Assembly: GCA_027886185.1 (NCBI GenBank)
Contig: WOAB01000188.1
Location: 620,001 to 684,000 of the forward strand
Direction of reading: 5' to 3'
Length of the DNA stretch: 64,000 nt
Source: Rheum nobile
Taxonomy: Eukaryota; Streptophyta; Magnoliopsida; Caryophyllales; Polygonaceae
Positions within the stretch are counted from its first letter, which is position 1; every line of letters begins with the position of its first letter. The notes under the pieces were generated by a model, which did no database searches, was not told where the DNA came from, and saw nothing but the letters and a program-made list of their open reading frames with translations. This document shows, piece by piece, positions 1 to 10,185 of the stretch. A program made the translations under genes and the position numbers.

Positions 1-198
1 ACAAAACTGAACAGCCTGAAGCGAGCTATCAACAACATCGAGCAGCAGTCTGGTGAATTGCTCTACGAGTATTACGAGCGGTTCAAGAAGATGATATCCA
101 GCTGCCCCTTCCACGGCTATTCTGAGCAGGACCTCATACTTTATTTGTACGGTGGTCTTCTTGATGAAGAGAGAAGGATGGTGAACGCTGCTTGTGGA
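1..198 (+). pseudogene. TE-A gag, first fragment
   Basis: The frame reads through a Gag capsid segment, LYEYYERFKKMISSCPFHGY at about residues 20-39, then DEERRMVNAACGE. This is the usual Athila-type retrotransposon gag pattern, which would package the element RNA in cytoplasmic particles. The start codon is left of the window. After the GACGE-like stretch the reading breaks into foreign sequence of plastid origin at about 199, and gag resumes in the same frame at about 546. No function is expected from this copy. The family call is by pattern recognition, not alignment. Confidence 0.7.
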
Positions 199-545
199 GA
201 GGCAAAAATTGGTTCGTCGATCCGACTTGTATCATTGATGTTAATAGGAACTGAACCTTTATGGCAAGTAAAAGTTTGATTCAGAGGGAAAAGAAGAGGC
301 AAAAATTGGAACAGAAATATCATTTGATTCGTCGATCCTCAAAGAAAGAAATAAGCAAAGTTACGTCCTTGAATGAGAAATGGGAAATTCATGGAAAGTT
401 ACAATCTCCACCGCGTAATAGTGCCCCTACACGTCTTCATCGGCGTTGTTTTTTGACCGGAAGACCGAGAGCTAACTATCGAGACTTTGGGTTATCCGGA
501 CACATCCTTCGTGAAATGGTTCATACATGCTTGTTGCCAGGGGCA
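199..545 (+). pseudogene. rps14: NUPT: plastid rps14 copy inserted in TE-A gag
   Basis: An ATG at 261 opens a frame that matches plastid ribosomal protein S14 of the small subunit over about 93 of its usual 100 residues. Signature segments are SLIQREKKRQKLEQKYHLIR, RNSAPTRLHRRCFLTGRPRA and NYRDFGLSGHILREMV. The last residues (normally ending SSW) are replaced by gag sequence at a GGGGCA joint near 540. About 40 bp of plastid-like leader precedes the ATG, with AATAGGAACTGAACCTTT. A few substitutions (for example ASK for ARK) suggest nuclear drift. The left joint repeats two short rps14 pieces, GAGGCAAAAATTGG (199 and 296) and TTCGTCGATCC (213 and 328), as filler. It has no transit peptide, so expression is not expected. 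Confidence 0.93.
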
Positions 546-1800
546 GAACATCCTCAACAAGACTCCTGCTGCAGCTTTTGAGATCTTCTTTGAGCTATCT
601 GAGGGCTCAAGACAGTTCAGTAAAAGGGCGGGCGCCCAATCCGTGAAAGCTGCAGAGTCTCAGTCCAATTCTACTCTTCTTGCTGAAGTGGCTGAGATGA
701 AGGAGATGATGAAAAGATGCATGATGAGAGGTGGCTTGCAGCAAGTCAAATCATGTGGGATATGCTATGAGAATACACATCCAACTGATGCATGTCCCAC
801 CCTATAAGAACCAACTGCTGAGGTGAACGCTATTGGCGGATATGGCCCTCAAAGGCCAAAATATGACCCGTACTCCAGCACCTACAATCCCGGGTGGAGA
901 GATCACCCAAATTTGAGGTACGGGAACCAACAGAACACTCATCAGGGGCAGGAGACCCAAGACTATCAACAGAGGCCCCCACAGTTTCTCCAGCGTCCGT
1001 AGTAGTACCAGCAGCCTGGGGGACATCAACAATTTAGAGCTCCTTATGAACAAAGACCCCAGGGCCAGAGTTCCAGTGTCTCTACATCCGTCGACGACCA
1101 GATAAAAGCTCTCAACCAAGGCATACTATTAATGTCAAATGCTATGGTCCAAACAAATAAAGAGATGGGAGCACATATCCAAGCGCTAGCAAATACGGTG
1201 GCCCAGAATCAGCAGGAACATAAATCCAGTATTCAAAACCTAGAGAAGCAGATGAGTCAACTGTCTATGGCAGTGAGCAAGCTAGAGGCTCGTGCGTCGG
1301 GGAAACTACCCTCTCAAATGGTAGTCAACCCGAAGGAGAATGTGTGCGCCATGATGCTGAGAAGTGGTGCTGAGATAGAGGCCATGAAGGCTACTGAGAA
1401 GGAGGTCCAGGTGACCAAGGAGGAAAGCCACCAAGAAAACGAGGTCGAAGGCGAGTTCGGCAAGGGAGAGAAGGAGCCGCGACCGCGGCACGAAGGCCGC
1501 GACCGCGGCACGAAGGCCGCGACCGCGGCCTGTTCGCTGATGAAAATGCTGATTTATTCTCCCCCGAGGTCGAGAGCAAACCGCGATCGCGGCACGAAGG
1601 CCACGACCGCGGCCTCTTCACTAAGAAGATTTCTGAAGTTCTGAAGCAACCGCGACCGCGGTCCCCAAACCGCGGCCGCGGCCAGGCTCCTGTGTACGTG
1701 GATGACTACGTACGACCTGATTTTCCTCCCCTCTTCTCCGAGAAGCCTCCCACGCCATTCCCAGAGGCTCTAGCGGACACCGGAAGCCTGCTAGGGATAA
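546..1800 (+). pseudogene. TE-A gag, second fragment with zinc knuckle
   Basis: The frame continues with KTPAAAFEIFFELSEGSRQF, a zinc knuckle of C-x2-C-x4-H-x4-C form (CGICYENTHPTDAC, ending near 795), a Q/P-rich linker and a coiled-coil stretch around 1132-1300. Athila Gag has this layout for RNA binding and particle assembly. The same frame has stops at 805, 1000, 1003 and 1642, and it must shift by one before the protease at 1805. A run of GC-rich 20-bp units is translated as RDRGTKA repeats near 1480-1680, which is not a normal Gag feature. The copy is dead. Confidence 0.75.
1474..1690 (+). repeat. GC-rich CCGCGACCGCGG cassette in TE-A gag
   Basis: Three direct 20-bp units of CCGCGACCGCGG plus a CACGAAGG spacer begin at 1477. 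Further copies follow at about 1582-1616 (one CGATCG variant) and 1650-1683. The core is nearly self-complementary and dense in CpG. The same core occurs in TE-A and TE-B LTRs, TE-J and TE-H. Confidence 0.85.
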
Positions 1801-1804
1801 GGAT

Positions 1805-2425
1805 ATGTTCGACTGGGTGAGCAACTGCGAGGTAAATGTCCCTTTGCTTAAACTTTTGACTAGTGTCCCTCGTTATGCTAAATTTTTGAAGGAGATCTGC
1901 ACACAAAAGAGGAAGCGCTCAGTGAGTGAGAACGTGTCCGCTATACTGCAAAAGCGGATACCCAAGAAGGCAGATGATCCAGAGATGTTCACCATTCCCT
2001 GCAAGATTGGAGGTACCCTGTTCGACAGGGCATTACTTGACTTGGGTGCCTCCATCAATGTGCTGCCACTCGCTCACTACGAGTCCTTAGACGTGGGGCC
2101 ACTTGAGAAGACGGGGATTGTCATCCAGCTGGCGGACAATTCAATTGTCAATCCAAAGGGAATTCTGCAGGATGTGCTGGTACAGGTGGACCACTTAGTG
2201 TTCCCTGTAGACTTCTTCGTCATGGACACTGGGCAGGACAAGGATTCACCTGTGATGCTGGGAAGGCCGTTTATGAACACGGCCAGTACAAAGATTGATG
2301 TGAGTAGCGGTTCGCTCACAATGGAGTTTGATGGGGAGACGGTCGGGTTCAGCATAGATGACCAGAAGAGACACCCTCCTGATGGGGACCCCGAGCGCTC
2401 ATTGAAGGTGAGCGAACCAAGTTGA
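1805..2425 (+). CDS. TE-A aspartic protease region
   Basis: A 206-codon open frame contains a retropepsin-like domain. The flap and core are visible as FTIPCKIGGTLFDRALLDLG, active-site motif DLGAS near residue 80, then LADNSIVNPKGILQDVLVQV and VMLGRPFMNTA. The N-terminal part (NVPLLKLLTSVPRYAKFLKE) is the usual spacer between Gag and protease in Athila elements. The protease would cut Gag into mature proteins. It has no start of its own: it was read as part of a Gag-protease polyprotein, but upstream stops and a frame change break that. The frame ends at 2425, where most Athila elements would continue into reverse transcriptase. Here it passes into non-coding DNA instead. Confidence 0.75.
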   Translation: MFDWVSNCEVNVPLLKLLTSVPRYAKFLKEICTQKRKRSVSENVSAILQKRIPKKADDPEMFTIPCKIGGTLFDRALLDLGASINVLPLAHYESLDVGPLEKTGIVIQLADNSIVNPKGILQDVLVQVDHLVFPVDFFVMDTGQDKDSPVMLGRPFMNTASTKIDVSSGSLTMEFDGETVGFSIDDQKRHPPDGDPERSLKVSEPS

Positions 2426-3790
2426 GGACGAGGAAGCGGTATGTCATGCCATGACAATAACTAAGGCGCTGTCCGGGAGGCAACCCGAGGTATGTATTAT
2501 TTTCTTTGCTTTTCCTTATTTATTTTTGCATTAGTTTTGTTTGTTTTTGCCTTGTTTTTGTTTTTGTTTCCGACTAACCTGCAGGGAAGAGACCCATGCT
2601 TATTGAAGAAGGTAATTACCACCATTGTAAGTCTCTCCTGTCCCTGCACTAGTCGACCCCCCGAAAAAACCTTAAACGGGGGGCAAAAAAAAAAGTTGTA
2701 CGAGTACGAGCTGTCCAATATTACCATGGAGAGGGGTGCGCATGTTGCCAACAGAGTAAATTTTCGCTACACAATTTATTGGCAACGATGGAGGCCCCAT
2801 AGTCGACAGCCGCGAAGGAAGACCACTCATGGCCCACACCACGATCATATCTGGGCCCATTTTTTTGTGTGGTATTTGAAGGCCGTGCAACCCCGGCATC
2901 ATTGTTTTACCACTACTCACCAAGTGGTATATTTTGGTTGCACGGTAGGAGAAGATGCTGGAGTTGATGATGACACCCACCCAACACCAGCGACCGGTGC
3001 ATATTATGCGGACCACCAGCAACAACGGAAGTGTCCAAGCCAACTCGACGACATTTGTGAGCTTATTCCTTCTTTTCCCTATGCTTCTATTCTTTGTCTT
3101 TCATTACATTGAGGACAATGCAATGTTTAAGCATGAGGGAGAGTTTTATATTTCTATGTCGTTGAGGAGAAAAAGAAAAAGAAAAGAGCCACAAAATTAA
3201 AAAAAAGGCTAAAATTAAAATCCTGGGATAGGTCGAAAACCCAAAAGGGCGGCCTAGGTAATAAGCAGGTGGCTTGGACCAGCATTAGACTGGGGTAATT
3301 AGAGGTCAAGAGTGATGTGAGCATACTGTGAGCCCATCTATGAAAAATGAAATGAGTGGCTTGGTGAAAACCCGAAAGGGCGCCTTGACAAAATGAGCGA
3401 AAAGAAGAAGATCGATTTCTAGGAATCCCTATTTTACTTGGCGAGGCGTCATAAGAAGAGGAGTCATAAGGAGGTTTCGGGTAGGTCACTCTGGAGGAAT
3501 AAGAAGATAGATGGGAGATAGGATTAGAATTTTTTCCACTCTATGGTGTTTGGGATAAGCTTGGGGGAAGTACTATGCTTTCCTTTTAGCTTGACTGTGT
3601 GGGATAAACCTTGATTTGATGTTGTAGTTATTGTGCTGAGCTTATTTTGTATGGTTGCCTGGAGTTTATTGTTTGGTGTAATTCTTGGAGGTTAAGTTTT
3701 CTATGCTTCCTGAAGCCTTGGGGGTTTGATTGGAGGAGTAGGTTTACTTTAGCTCACTCGAGGACGAGCAAGGTTTAAGCATGGGGGATT
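2426..3790 (+). other. TE-A 3' non-coding region
   Basis: This holds no credible coding sequence. It includes a conserved GCTGTCCGGGAGGCAACCCG stretch just after the protease (2469), a T-rich tract, and an ATTGAGGACAATG box followed by a GCATGAGGGAG purine run near 3110-3145. The AAACCCRAAAGGGCG phrase occurs twice (about 3236 and 3368). The tract aligns by eye with the reverse complement of the whole TE-B interior, which shows both come from one family. Confidence 0.75.
3770..3790 (+). promoter_or_regulatory. TE-A polypurine tract
   Basis: A purine-rich AAGCATGGGGGA lies directly before the LTR start TGATCAG (3791). The same tract precedes the TE-B LTR. In this class it primes plus-strand DNA synthesis. 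Confidence 0.75.
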
Positions 3791-4318
3791 TGATCAGTGC
3801 TATTTTGTAGCACATTTCTAGGGATTATTACCAGGTTTGAGGCGTCATTTGGTGGGATTTTATGCACAATTGGAGATTATGGAGTTGGAGCAGAGAAGTG
3901 TGGTTTTGGTGGTTTGGAGGAGCTTATTGGAGACATCCAGAAGAAGAGAAATTGACCACCTGAGGAGACAAGCAAGATCCATGAAGAAACCACGTGAGAA
4001 GGTGGTGAAGTGAAGAAACCGCGACCAAGCCGCGGGGAGCAGAAGCCGCGACAAGATTTCCGAAGGAGATGGGCGATAGCGAAGAGGCCGCAACCGCGGC
4101 CGAATTATCGGAAATTAATTATGCACTTCGAGAGCAAACCGCGACCGCGGCCATCAGCGGGAGTCAGCCCGATGCGCTCCGAACTTCTGTTTTCTTTTTC
4201 TGTTTTTCTTTTTTCGTTGTTTTATTTAATTCCGAATATTAGTATTTTTCCTTTTTAGGGATGAGGTTTGTGATCTTGGGCTTTAGGTTAACTTATTTAA
4301 CCTAACTCTCACAGCCTC
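3791..4318 (+). repeat. TE-A 3' LTR, left part
   Basis: The LTR starts TGATCAGTGC. It matches the TE-B LTR by eye and contains four or so CCGCGACCGCGG-type cores at about 4018-4152. The last five bases (GCCTC, 4314-4318) are the target site of TE-C, and the LTR continues at 12117. Confidence 0.82.
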
Positions 4319-5323
4319 TGTTAGATTCAAAGGATCGTGCAGCCACGGTGCAAGTTTTGCTCGGCGTTGGAGTTGGAATCGCCAATTAGGGTTTCTCGGT
4401 GGACGGCGGCGGGACGGAGGCTCGAAGGTGGTTTGTAGGCGGAGTTGTGGTGGATAGTTGGCACTCAATGTCTTCTTATAGAGGGAAGAAGAATTGGTTG
4501 CAAAAGTGAAAGGGAAGAGGAAGTGTGAGAGATGAACTCACTCGGCACACTTGGAATTTGACACAAGAAAGAGATAGGTGAAAAAGAGAGAGATTTGCTC
4601 AAGCAATTTTTATGATTCTTACGTGCCCTTTTCAGATCTCAAAGAGACCTTATATAGGCTTACAAATATGGCAAGAATGCCTAAGGAAACGTCAAAATGT
4701 CCAGCACAAAATTAAACCCTAGTCTTAATACCGAAAATGTCCAAAAAGGAAGTCATTAACTTCAAAGGTAAATGTCTTCAAGCACTTCAAATATTATCTC
4801 GGCCAAGGCTTGGGCCCATGATAGTGGGGTACTTGGGCCAGCCCATGATGGTGGGAGTGCCGAGCGAAGTGGTCCAAGTGGCTCGGCGCCCCCCCCCCCC
4901 TTGAATGTTCACTTGCCGCTAGCGCCGGGCTCGCCGACGCCTTGATGAAGGCAAAGAACCAAGCCTGGCTCGGCATGGCTTAGGGTAGCTTGGCATGTCA
5001 AGCCCTTGTGGAGGTCTTGGAGGAGCTTCCTAGCCCTAGACCTTGTGATGGCGCCAAGAATTGCCTCGTCATCTTGGGTGTTGGCCTTGGAGGCTCTTGT
5101 GCCCGGCGCAGCCGGCGCCTTGGCCTTGACTTGGCCAATGTCTTCCTTTGGCTTGGCTTTGGCTCTCCCATGCATGTCTTGGTCATCTCCAGCTCCAAGT
5201 GTGTCATCCATATGCTCCGTGCCTTGATCCAGCTCTTGGTCCTCAACAGTGCCCACGGAGAGCTCCTCGGCGACGCCTAGGTTGTCTTCAGTGTCTTGAC
5301 CTTGATGTGGCATGGTCACATCA
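4319..5323 (-). repeat. TE-C 3' LTR (contains the pol C-terminus)
   Basis: This 1005-bp LTR runs TGTTAG to CACATCA on the + strand and is paired with 11111-12111. It has a longer C-run near 4891 than its partner. A TATA-like box reads CCTATATAAG on the minus strand (4649-4658). Pol codons occupy 4909-5323. Confidence 0.92.
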
Positions 5324-8300
5324 TCCTCCCTCTCTTGAAAGGGATTCGACCCCGAATCCAGCTCTTCTTGGTCGTCTTCCTCCTGCACACAATAAGGCAT
5401 CAAATTAGAGACATTGAAAACATCATGTACACCAAAGTTAGGAGGGAGGTCAAGCTTGTATGCGTTGTCATTGATCCTCTCAAGCACTTGAAAGGGTCCA
5501 TCGCCTCTTGGCTTGAGTTTGGAGTTGTGGAGCAATGGGAAGCGCTCCTTCCTTAGGTGCAACCATACTAGGTCACCCGGTTCAAAAATCACTTCCTTTC
5601 GCCCCTTGTCCACATGCTTCTTGTATTGGCCGGTCCTCCTCTCAAGTTGCAACCTTGTGTCTTCATGCAACTTCTTGATCCTTGCAGCTGCATCCGCACC
5701 TTCTTGGCTTTCTCGCTCCTTGATAGCATAGGGTAGGAGCTCTAGTGGTGTGGTGGGATTGCGCCCATAGACCACTTCAAAGGGTGTCTTCCTTGTTGCC
5801 GAATGGACCATCCTATTGTAGGCGAACTCAATGAAGGACTTGCTATCCTCCCACCTGCGCAAGTTAGTCCTCAAGATAGTTCTAAGCAAGACACCAAGAG
5901 TACGGTTGACCACCTCGGTTTGGCCATCCGTTTGAGGGTGGCAAGTAGTAGAGAAAAGAAGCTTAGTTCCAAGCTTAGCCCAAAGAGTTTTCCAAAAGTA
6001 GCTTAGGAACTTAACATCTCGATTCGACACAATGGACCTAGGAACTCCATGCAATCTCACAACATGATCAAAGAAAAGGTTAGCAACATGAGATGCATCA
6101 TCGGTCTTATGGCATGCAATGAAATGTGTCATTTTGGAGAACCTATCTACTACTACAAAGATGGAGTCTCTCCCTCTCTTAGACTGTGGCAATCCCAAAA
6201 CAAAGTCCATGGAAATGTCTTCCCAAGGTAGTTTAGGGATTGGTAATGGAGAGTAGAGACCATAGGGTTGCATTTTGGCCTTAGCACGCATACAAGTAGT
6301 ACAAGAAGCGCAAAGCTTCTCAACCGCTCTTAGCATCTTAGGCCAAAAGAAATGTTCTCTAAGCACATGTAAGGTCTTAAGGACACCAAAGTGCCCCATC
6401 AACCCACCCCCATGTGCTTCTTGCACAAGTATAGCTCGAATGGAGCCCTTAGGGATGCACAACCTATGACCTTTGAACAAAAATCCATCATGCAAGTAAA
6501 ATTGCCCCTCACTTCCCTTAGACTTACATGCGGCTACTATAGCATAAAAATCAGAATCAAGAGCATATAAGTCTTTCATGAAAGTGAAACCAAGCAACTT
6601 TGCATCCAATATGGTCAATAGAGTGTACCTCCTTGATAGGGCATCCACCACCACATTGTCCTTTCCCTTTTTGTGTTTTATCACATAGGGGAAAGACTCA
6701 ATGAACTCCACCCACTTGGCATGCCTCTTGTTGAGCTTGCTTTGGCCCTTCCAGTATTTCAATGCCTCATGGTCGGAGTGTATGACAAATTCTTTAGGCA
6801 ATAAGTAGTGTTGCCAAACTCTTAGCACACGTACTAAAGCGAGAAGTTCTTTGTCATAGGTGGGGTATTTGAGCTCGGCACCCCCAAGTTTCTCACTAAA
6901 ATAGGCAATGGGTTTGCCCTCTTGCATGAGGACACCTCCAAGGCCTATTCCCGAAGCATCACACTCTATCTCAAAGATTTTGTCAAAGTTAGGCAATGAT
7001 AGAAGTGGTGCTTGGGTGAGCTTGGCTTTGAGGCTAGCAAAGGCCGCCTCTTGTGTGGCGCCCCATGATAACGTCACACCTTTCTTGGTGAGCTCCGTGA
7101 GGGGCGCAGCCAATGTGCTAAAGTCCCTCACAAAGCGGCGATAAAAGCCAGCCAAGCCTAAGAAGCTTCGGACTTGAGTCATAGTAGTAGGTGTTGGCCA
7201 TTCATGAATAGCTTTCACCTTCTCCTCGTCAACTTTCAAGCCCTCCTTACATACCACAAATCCAAGAAATACCACATGATCCGAGAAAAAGTGGCACTTC
7301 TTGAAGTTGGCATATAGCTTCTCCTTCCTAAGGACCTCAAGAACTTGCCTAAGGTGATCCACGTGCTCATCAAGATTATGGCTATATACTAAGATGTCAT
7401 CAAAGTACACAACCACAAACTTGCCAATGAAGCGCCTTAGAACATGGTTCATGAGCCTCATGAATGTGCTAGGAGCGTTGGTGAGTCCAAAAGGCATCAC
7501 CAACCACTCATATAATCCTTGCTTGGTCTTAAAAGCGGTTTTCCATTCATCGCCTTCTTTCATGCGAATTTGGTGATAACCACTCTTAAGATCAACCTTG
7601 GAAAACACACTCGCTCCATGCAACTCGTCAAGCATGTCATCCAATCTTGGTATGGGATGGCGGTACTTAATGGTTATGTTATTGATCGCTCGACAATCAA
7701 CACACATCCGCCAAGTACCGTCCTTCTTTGGTACCAAGATGACCGGAACTGCACAAGGGCTAAGGCTCTCCTTCACATAGCCCTTGTCAAGCAATTCTTG
7801 GACTTGACGTTGCAACTCTTTTGTTTCCGCGGGATTAGCGCGGTACGCAGCCCTATTAGGTAGTGTTGCCCCCGGTATGAAGTCAATTTGATGTTCAATA
7901 CCTCTTATCGGAGGCAACCCCTTTGGCACTTCCTCTTGAAAGAGATCATCGAACTCTAACAAAAGGCGAGTGATGGGCCGCGGTAGTCCCTCAAGATCAT
8001 TCACGTTGAGGAGTATGTCCTTACGAATGAACAAAAGACATGACTCCCCACTCTTGAACGCTTGAACGACATCCTTAGACTTAGCTAAGAGCATATGACT
8101 AGAGGCACTTCCCTTGCCCCCAATCGCCATTTTCTTACCTTTGGCATGCTCCTTAGCTTGGGTCTTGCGTTGCTCCCTAGCCACATGGTCAGCCATGATT
8201 TCATGAGGAGCTAAGGGATGGAGAGTAATCCTTTTCCCACGTAAATGGAAGGAATACTCATTGCTCACCCCTTGATGTATGACGCCTCTATCAAACTGCC

Positions 8301-10185
8301 ATGGCCTTCCCAAGAGAAGATGGCACGCAGTCATAGGCAACACGTCACACAAAACCTCATCCTCATAGCCACCAATTGAGAACTTGATTGTGGCTTGCTC
8401 CTTAACCTTTAAAGGGGTGTCGGAATTCAACCAACAAAGTGTGTAGGGTTGTGGGTGAGGAGTAGTGCTTAGGTTGAACCTAGACACTACTTCTTGGTCA
8501 ATGATATTGCAACATGACCCCCCATCAATTATCATACTACATACTTTGCCATTGATAGTGCACCTAGTATGGAAGATGGTCTCCCGTTGGCTAGGCACAC
8601 TTGATCCCTCCGAGGCTATAAGCACCTTTTTAGCCACAAAACAGTCCCCATGGGCTGCAACAACATGCATCTCTTCCTCCTCGGCCTCCTCATTCTCAAC
8701 AACCTCTACTTCATACTCATACGCATCCTCAGATTCGTACTCTCCTTGAGTATTAAGTAGAACTTGCCTTTTTGAGGGGCAATCTCGGGAATAATGCCCT
8801 CTTCCTAGACACTTGTAACACTTGATGTCCCTTGTCCGGTCCTTGCCCTCCTTTCGTTGGGGTTGGACTCTACTAGGGAACTCTCGTCTAGGGTGATTAG
8901 GATTATCACCCCTAGTCGGTTCCAAGCGTCTAGGTGGAGGTAGTGCTCCTTTGGGACTTTGCCAAGGGCGTGAGCTACTCCCTTGGGGGCGTCTAGAAGA
9001 TAATGCTTTATACATACGATTAGTATAATGAAGCACTTCCTCCATAGGCGTCCCACGAGGAAAATGTTGCTTACTCACGACCGCTTTGAGTTCATTGTTG
9101 AGATGGTTAATGAACTTAGAAATAAGATACCCTTCGGGAACTCTAAGCCCGGACCTAAAGACGAAGGTCCTTAGCTCCGTATAGAACTCATCCGGAGTTT
9201 TATTCCCTTGCTCAAGTTGTTCCAATCTTTCATGAACTCGCTCGGCATAGTCATCCGGAACAAACCTATCTCTAAGAGCCCGTTTGAGCTCTTGCCATGT
9301 GGTCACTTGGGGGTGTCCATGGAACTCTCGTTCCTCTTTGTCCCCAAGCCACCATATATAGGCAAATCCCTCAAACTTGATCGTAGCTATAGCTACTCGT
9401 TGAGCTTCCGAGTAGTCATAGTACTGGAATATTTGATCGGTCTTTTGTTCCCAATCAAGATATACCTCAGGCTCACAATTTAAACCAAAGCATTGTACCT
9501 CCAATTTTATTCCATGTGGCCGTGGCTGCTCCAAGTTGGCCGGATATTGGTTGCCATAGCCGCCGGTGCCGCGTGGTTCGTAGGCCGCATAGCCGCCTTG
9601 TCCTTGCCCTTGGGACGCTCCGCCTCGGTTTGGTGCATTCCTTAGAGGATGCAGCAAGGGTCTTTGAGACCTATGGACTTCATGGGGCTGCATTCTTGAT
9701 TGCTCTCCAAGCCTTAATCCGGGATCTGCATGGTTAGTTCTAAAAGGCATAGTAGAAGAAGCAAAAGGCAATGAAAAATTAGAAGAAGCATATTCTTCCC
9801 TTGTAGTGCTCATGTGATGCGCATGCCCTTGGAAGCCCTCGGTCATAGCTTGAGGTGGCAATGGCCAAGTAGTTAGGGGCACCAAAAGTTGATCTCCCGG
9901 TGGCGCAAGGCCTAGAAGGGAGGAGGTGCCGGCACTTGCTTGCGGCAAAGACCCTCCTTGGCCTTGGACGGACGAGGCGCCTTGTATGGTCCTCCATTTC
10001 TCCTCCATGGTGCGCATGAAGGCAGCTTGTTCCTCCCTAATGGCGCTCCATTGTTGTCGGGCGCGCTCGTCGGATTCCTCCCTAAAATCTTGAAGGGCTT
10101 TGAGAAGCGTCTCCATGGTGAGAGCCGAGACCTCAGTGGGGTCCTCATTAACCGCTTGCTTGTCCTTGGGATTCACCATCTCCAA
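4909..10185 (-). CDS. TE-C Gag-Pol polyprotein
   Basis: The single 1758-residue frame starts at the ATG at 10185, about 0.9 kb after the PBS. Domains in order are: coiled-coil Gag N-terminus (20-70); retrotransposon Gag core (225-395); zinc knuckle C456/C459/H464/C469; protease with IIDGGS (551-556); RT (about 760-1000) with YFDD at 927-930; RNase H with D1076 and D1138; integrase HHCC zinc domain (1258-1298); integrase core with D1327 and E1424; acidic linker; and ITRSRARKLL (1713-1722). It would copy element RNA into DNA and insert it. The middle integrase Asp, expected in the SDRD motif, is Asn1388 (codon at 6022-6024). That should abolish strand transfer. The other listed catalytic residues look normal, and there are no stops or frameshifts. 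Confidence 0.93.
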   Translation of the reverse strand: MEMVNPKDKQAVNEDPTEVSALTMETLLKALQDFREESDERARQQWSAIREEQAAFMRTMEEKWRTIQGASSVQGQGGSLPQASAGTSSLLGLAPPGDQLLVPLTTWPLPPQAMTEGFQGHAHHMSTTREEYASSNFSLPFASSTMPFRTNHADPGLRLGEQSRMQPHEVHRSQRPLLHPLRNAPNRGGASQGQGQGGYAAYEPRGTGGYGNQYPANLEQPRPHGIKLEVQCFGLNCEPEVYLDWEQKTDQIFQYYDYSEAQRVAIATIKFEGFAYIWWLGDKEEREFHGHPQVTTWQELKRALRDRFVPDDYAERVHERLEQLEQGNKTPDEFYTELRTFVFRSGLRVPEGYLISKFINHLNNELKAVVSKQHFPRGTPMEEVLHYTNRMYKALSSRRPQGSSSRPWQSPKGALPPPRRLEPTRGDNPNHPRREFPSRVQPQRKEGKDRTRDIKCYKCLGRGHYSRDCPSKRQVLLNTQGEYESEDAYEYEVEVVENEEAEEEEMHVVAAHGDCFVAKKVLIASEGSSVPSQRETIFHTRCTINGKVCSMIIDGGSCCNIIDQEVVSRFNLSTTPHPQPYTLCWLNSDTPLKVKEQATIKFSIGGYEDEVLCDVLPMTACHLLLGRPWQFDRGVIHQGVSNEYSFHLRGKRITLHPLAPHEIMADHVAREQRKTQAKEHAKGKKMAIGGKGSASSHMLLAKSKDVVQAFKSGESCLLFIRKDILLNVNDLEGLPRPITRLLLEFDDLFQEEVPKGLPPIRGIEHQIDFIPGATLPNRAAYRANPAETKELQRQVQELLDKGYVKESLSPCAVPVILVPKKDGTWRMCVDCRAINNITIKYRHPIPRLDDMLDELHGASVFSKVDLKSGYHQIRMKEGDEWKTAFKTKQGLYEWLVMPFGLTNAPSTFMRLMNHVLRRFIGKFVVVYFDDILVYSHNLDEHVDHLRQVLEVLRKEKLYANFKKCHFFSDHVVFLGFVVCKEGLKVDEEKVKAIHEWPTPTTMTQVRSFLGLAGFYRRFVRDFSTLAAPLTELTKKGVTLSWGATQEAAFASLKAKLTQAPLLSLPNFDKIFEIECDASGIGLGGVLMQEGKPIAYFSEKLGGAELKYPTYDKELLALVRVLRVWQHYLLPKEFVIHSDHEALKYWKGQSKLNKRHAKWVEFIESFPYVIKHKKGKDNVVVDALSRRYTLLTILDAKLLGFTFMKDLYALDSDFYAIVAACKSKGSEGQFYLHDGFLFKGHRLCIPKGSIRAILVQEAHGGGLMGHFGVLKTLHVLREHFFWPKMLRAVEKLCASCTTCMRAKAKMQPYGLYSPLPIPKLPWEDISMDFVLGLPQSKRGRDSIFVVVDRFSKMTHFIACHKTDDASHVANLFFDHVVRLHGVPRSIVSNRDVKFLSYFWKTLWAKLGTKLLFSTTCHPQTDGQTEVVNRTLGVLLRTILRTNLRRWEDSKSFIEFAYNRMVHSATRKTPFEVVYGRNPTTPLELLPYAIKERESQEGADAAARIKKLHEDTRLQLERRTGQYKKHVDKGRKEVIFEPGDLVWLHLRKERFPLLHNSKLKPRGDGPFQVLERINDNAYKLDLPPNFGVHDVFNVSNLMPYCVQEEDDQEELDSGSNPFQEREDDVTMPHQGQDTEDNLGVAEELSVGTVEDQELDQGTEHMDDTLGAGDDQDMHGRAKAKPKEDIGQVKAKAPAAPGTRASKANTQDDEAILGAITRSRARKLLQDLHKGLTCQATLSHAEPGLVLCLHQGVGEPGASGK
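5324..5336 (-). promoter_or_regulatory. TE-C polypurine tract
   Basis: The minus strand reads AAGAGAGGGAGGA directly before the LTR start TGATGTGACC. It lies inside the pol frame, so the plus-strand primer site is also coding. Confidence 0.85.

Noticed and set aside
261..581. rps14 as a working nuclear gene
   Set aside because: It lacks a transit peptide, its C-terminus is replaced by gag sequence, and it sits inside a dead element.
2492..3112. 206-codon frame after the TE-A protease
   Set aside because: It lies in the conserved non-coding tract, low complexity at the start, no domain, and not kept in TE-B.
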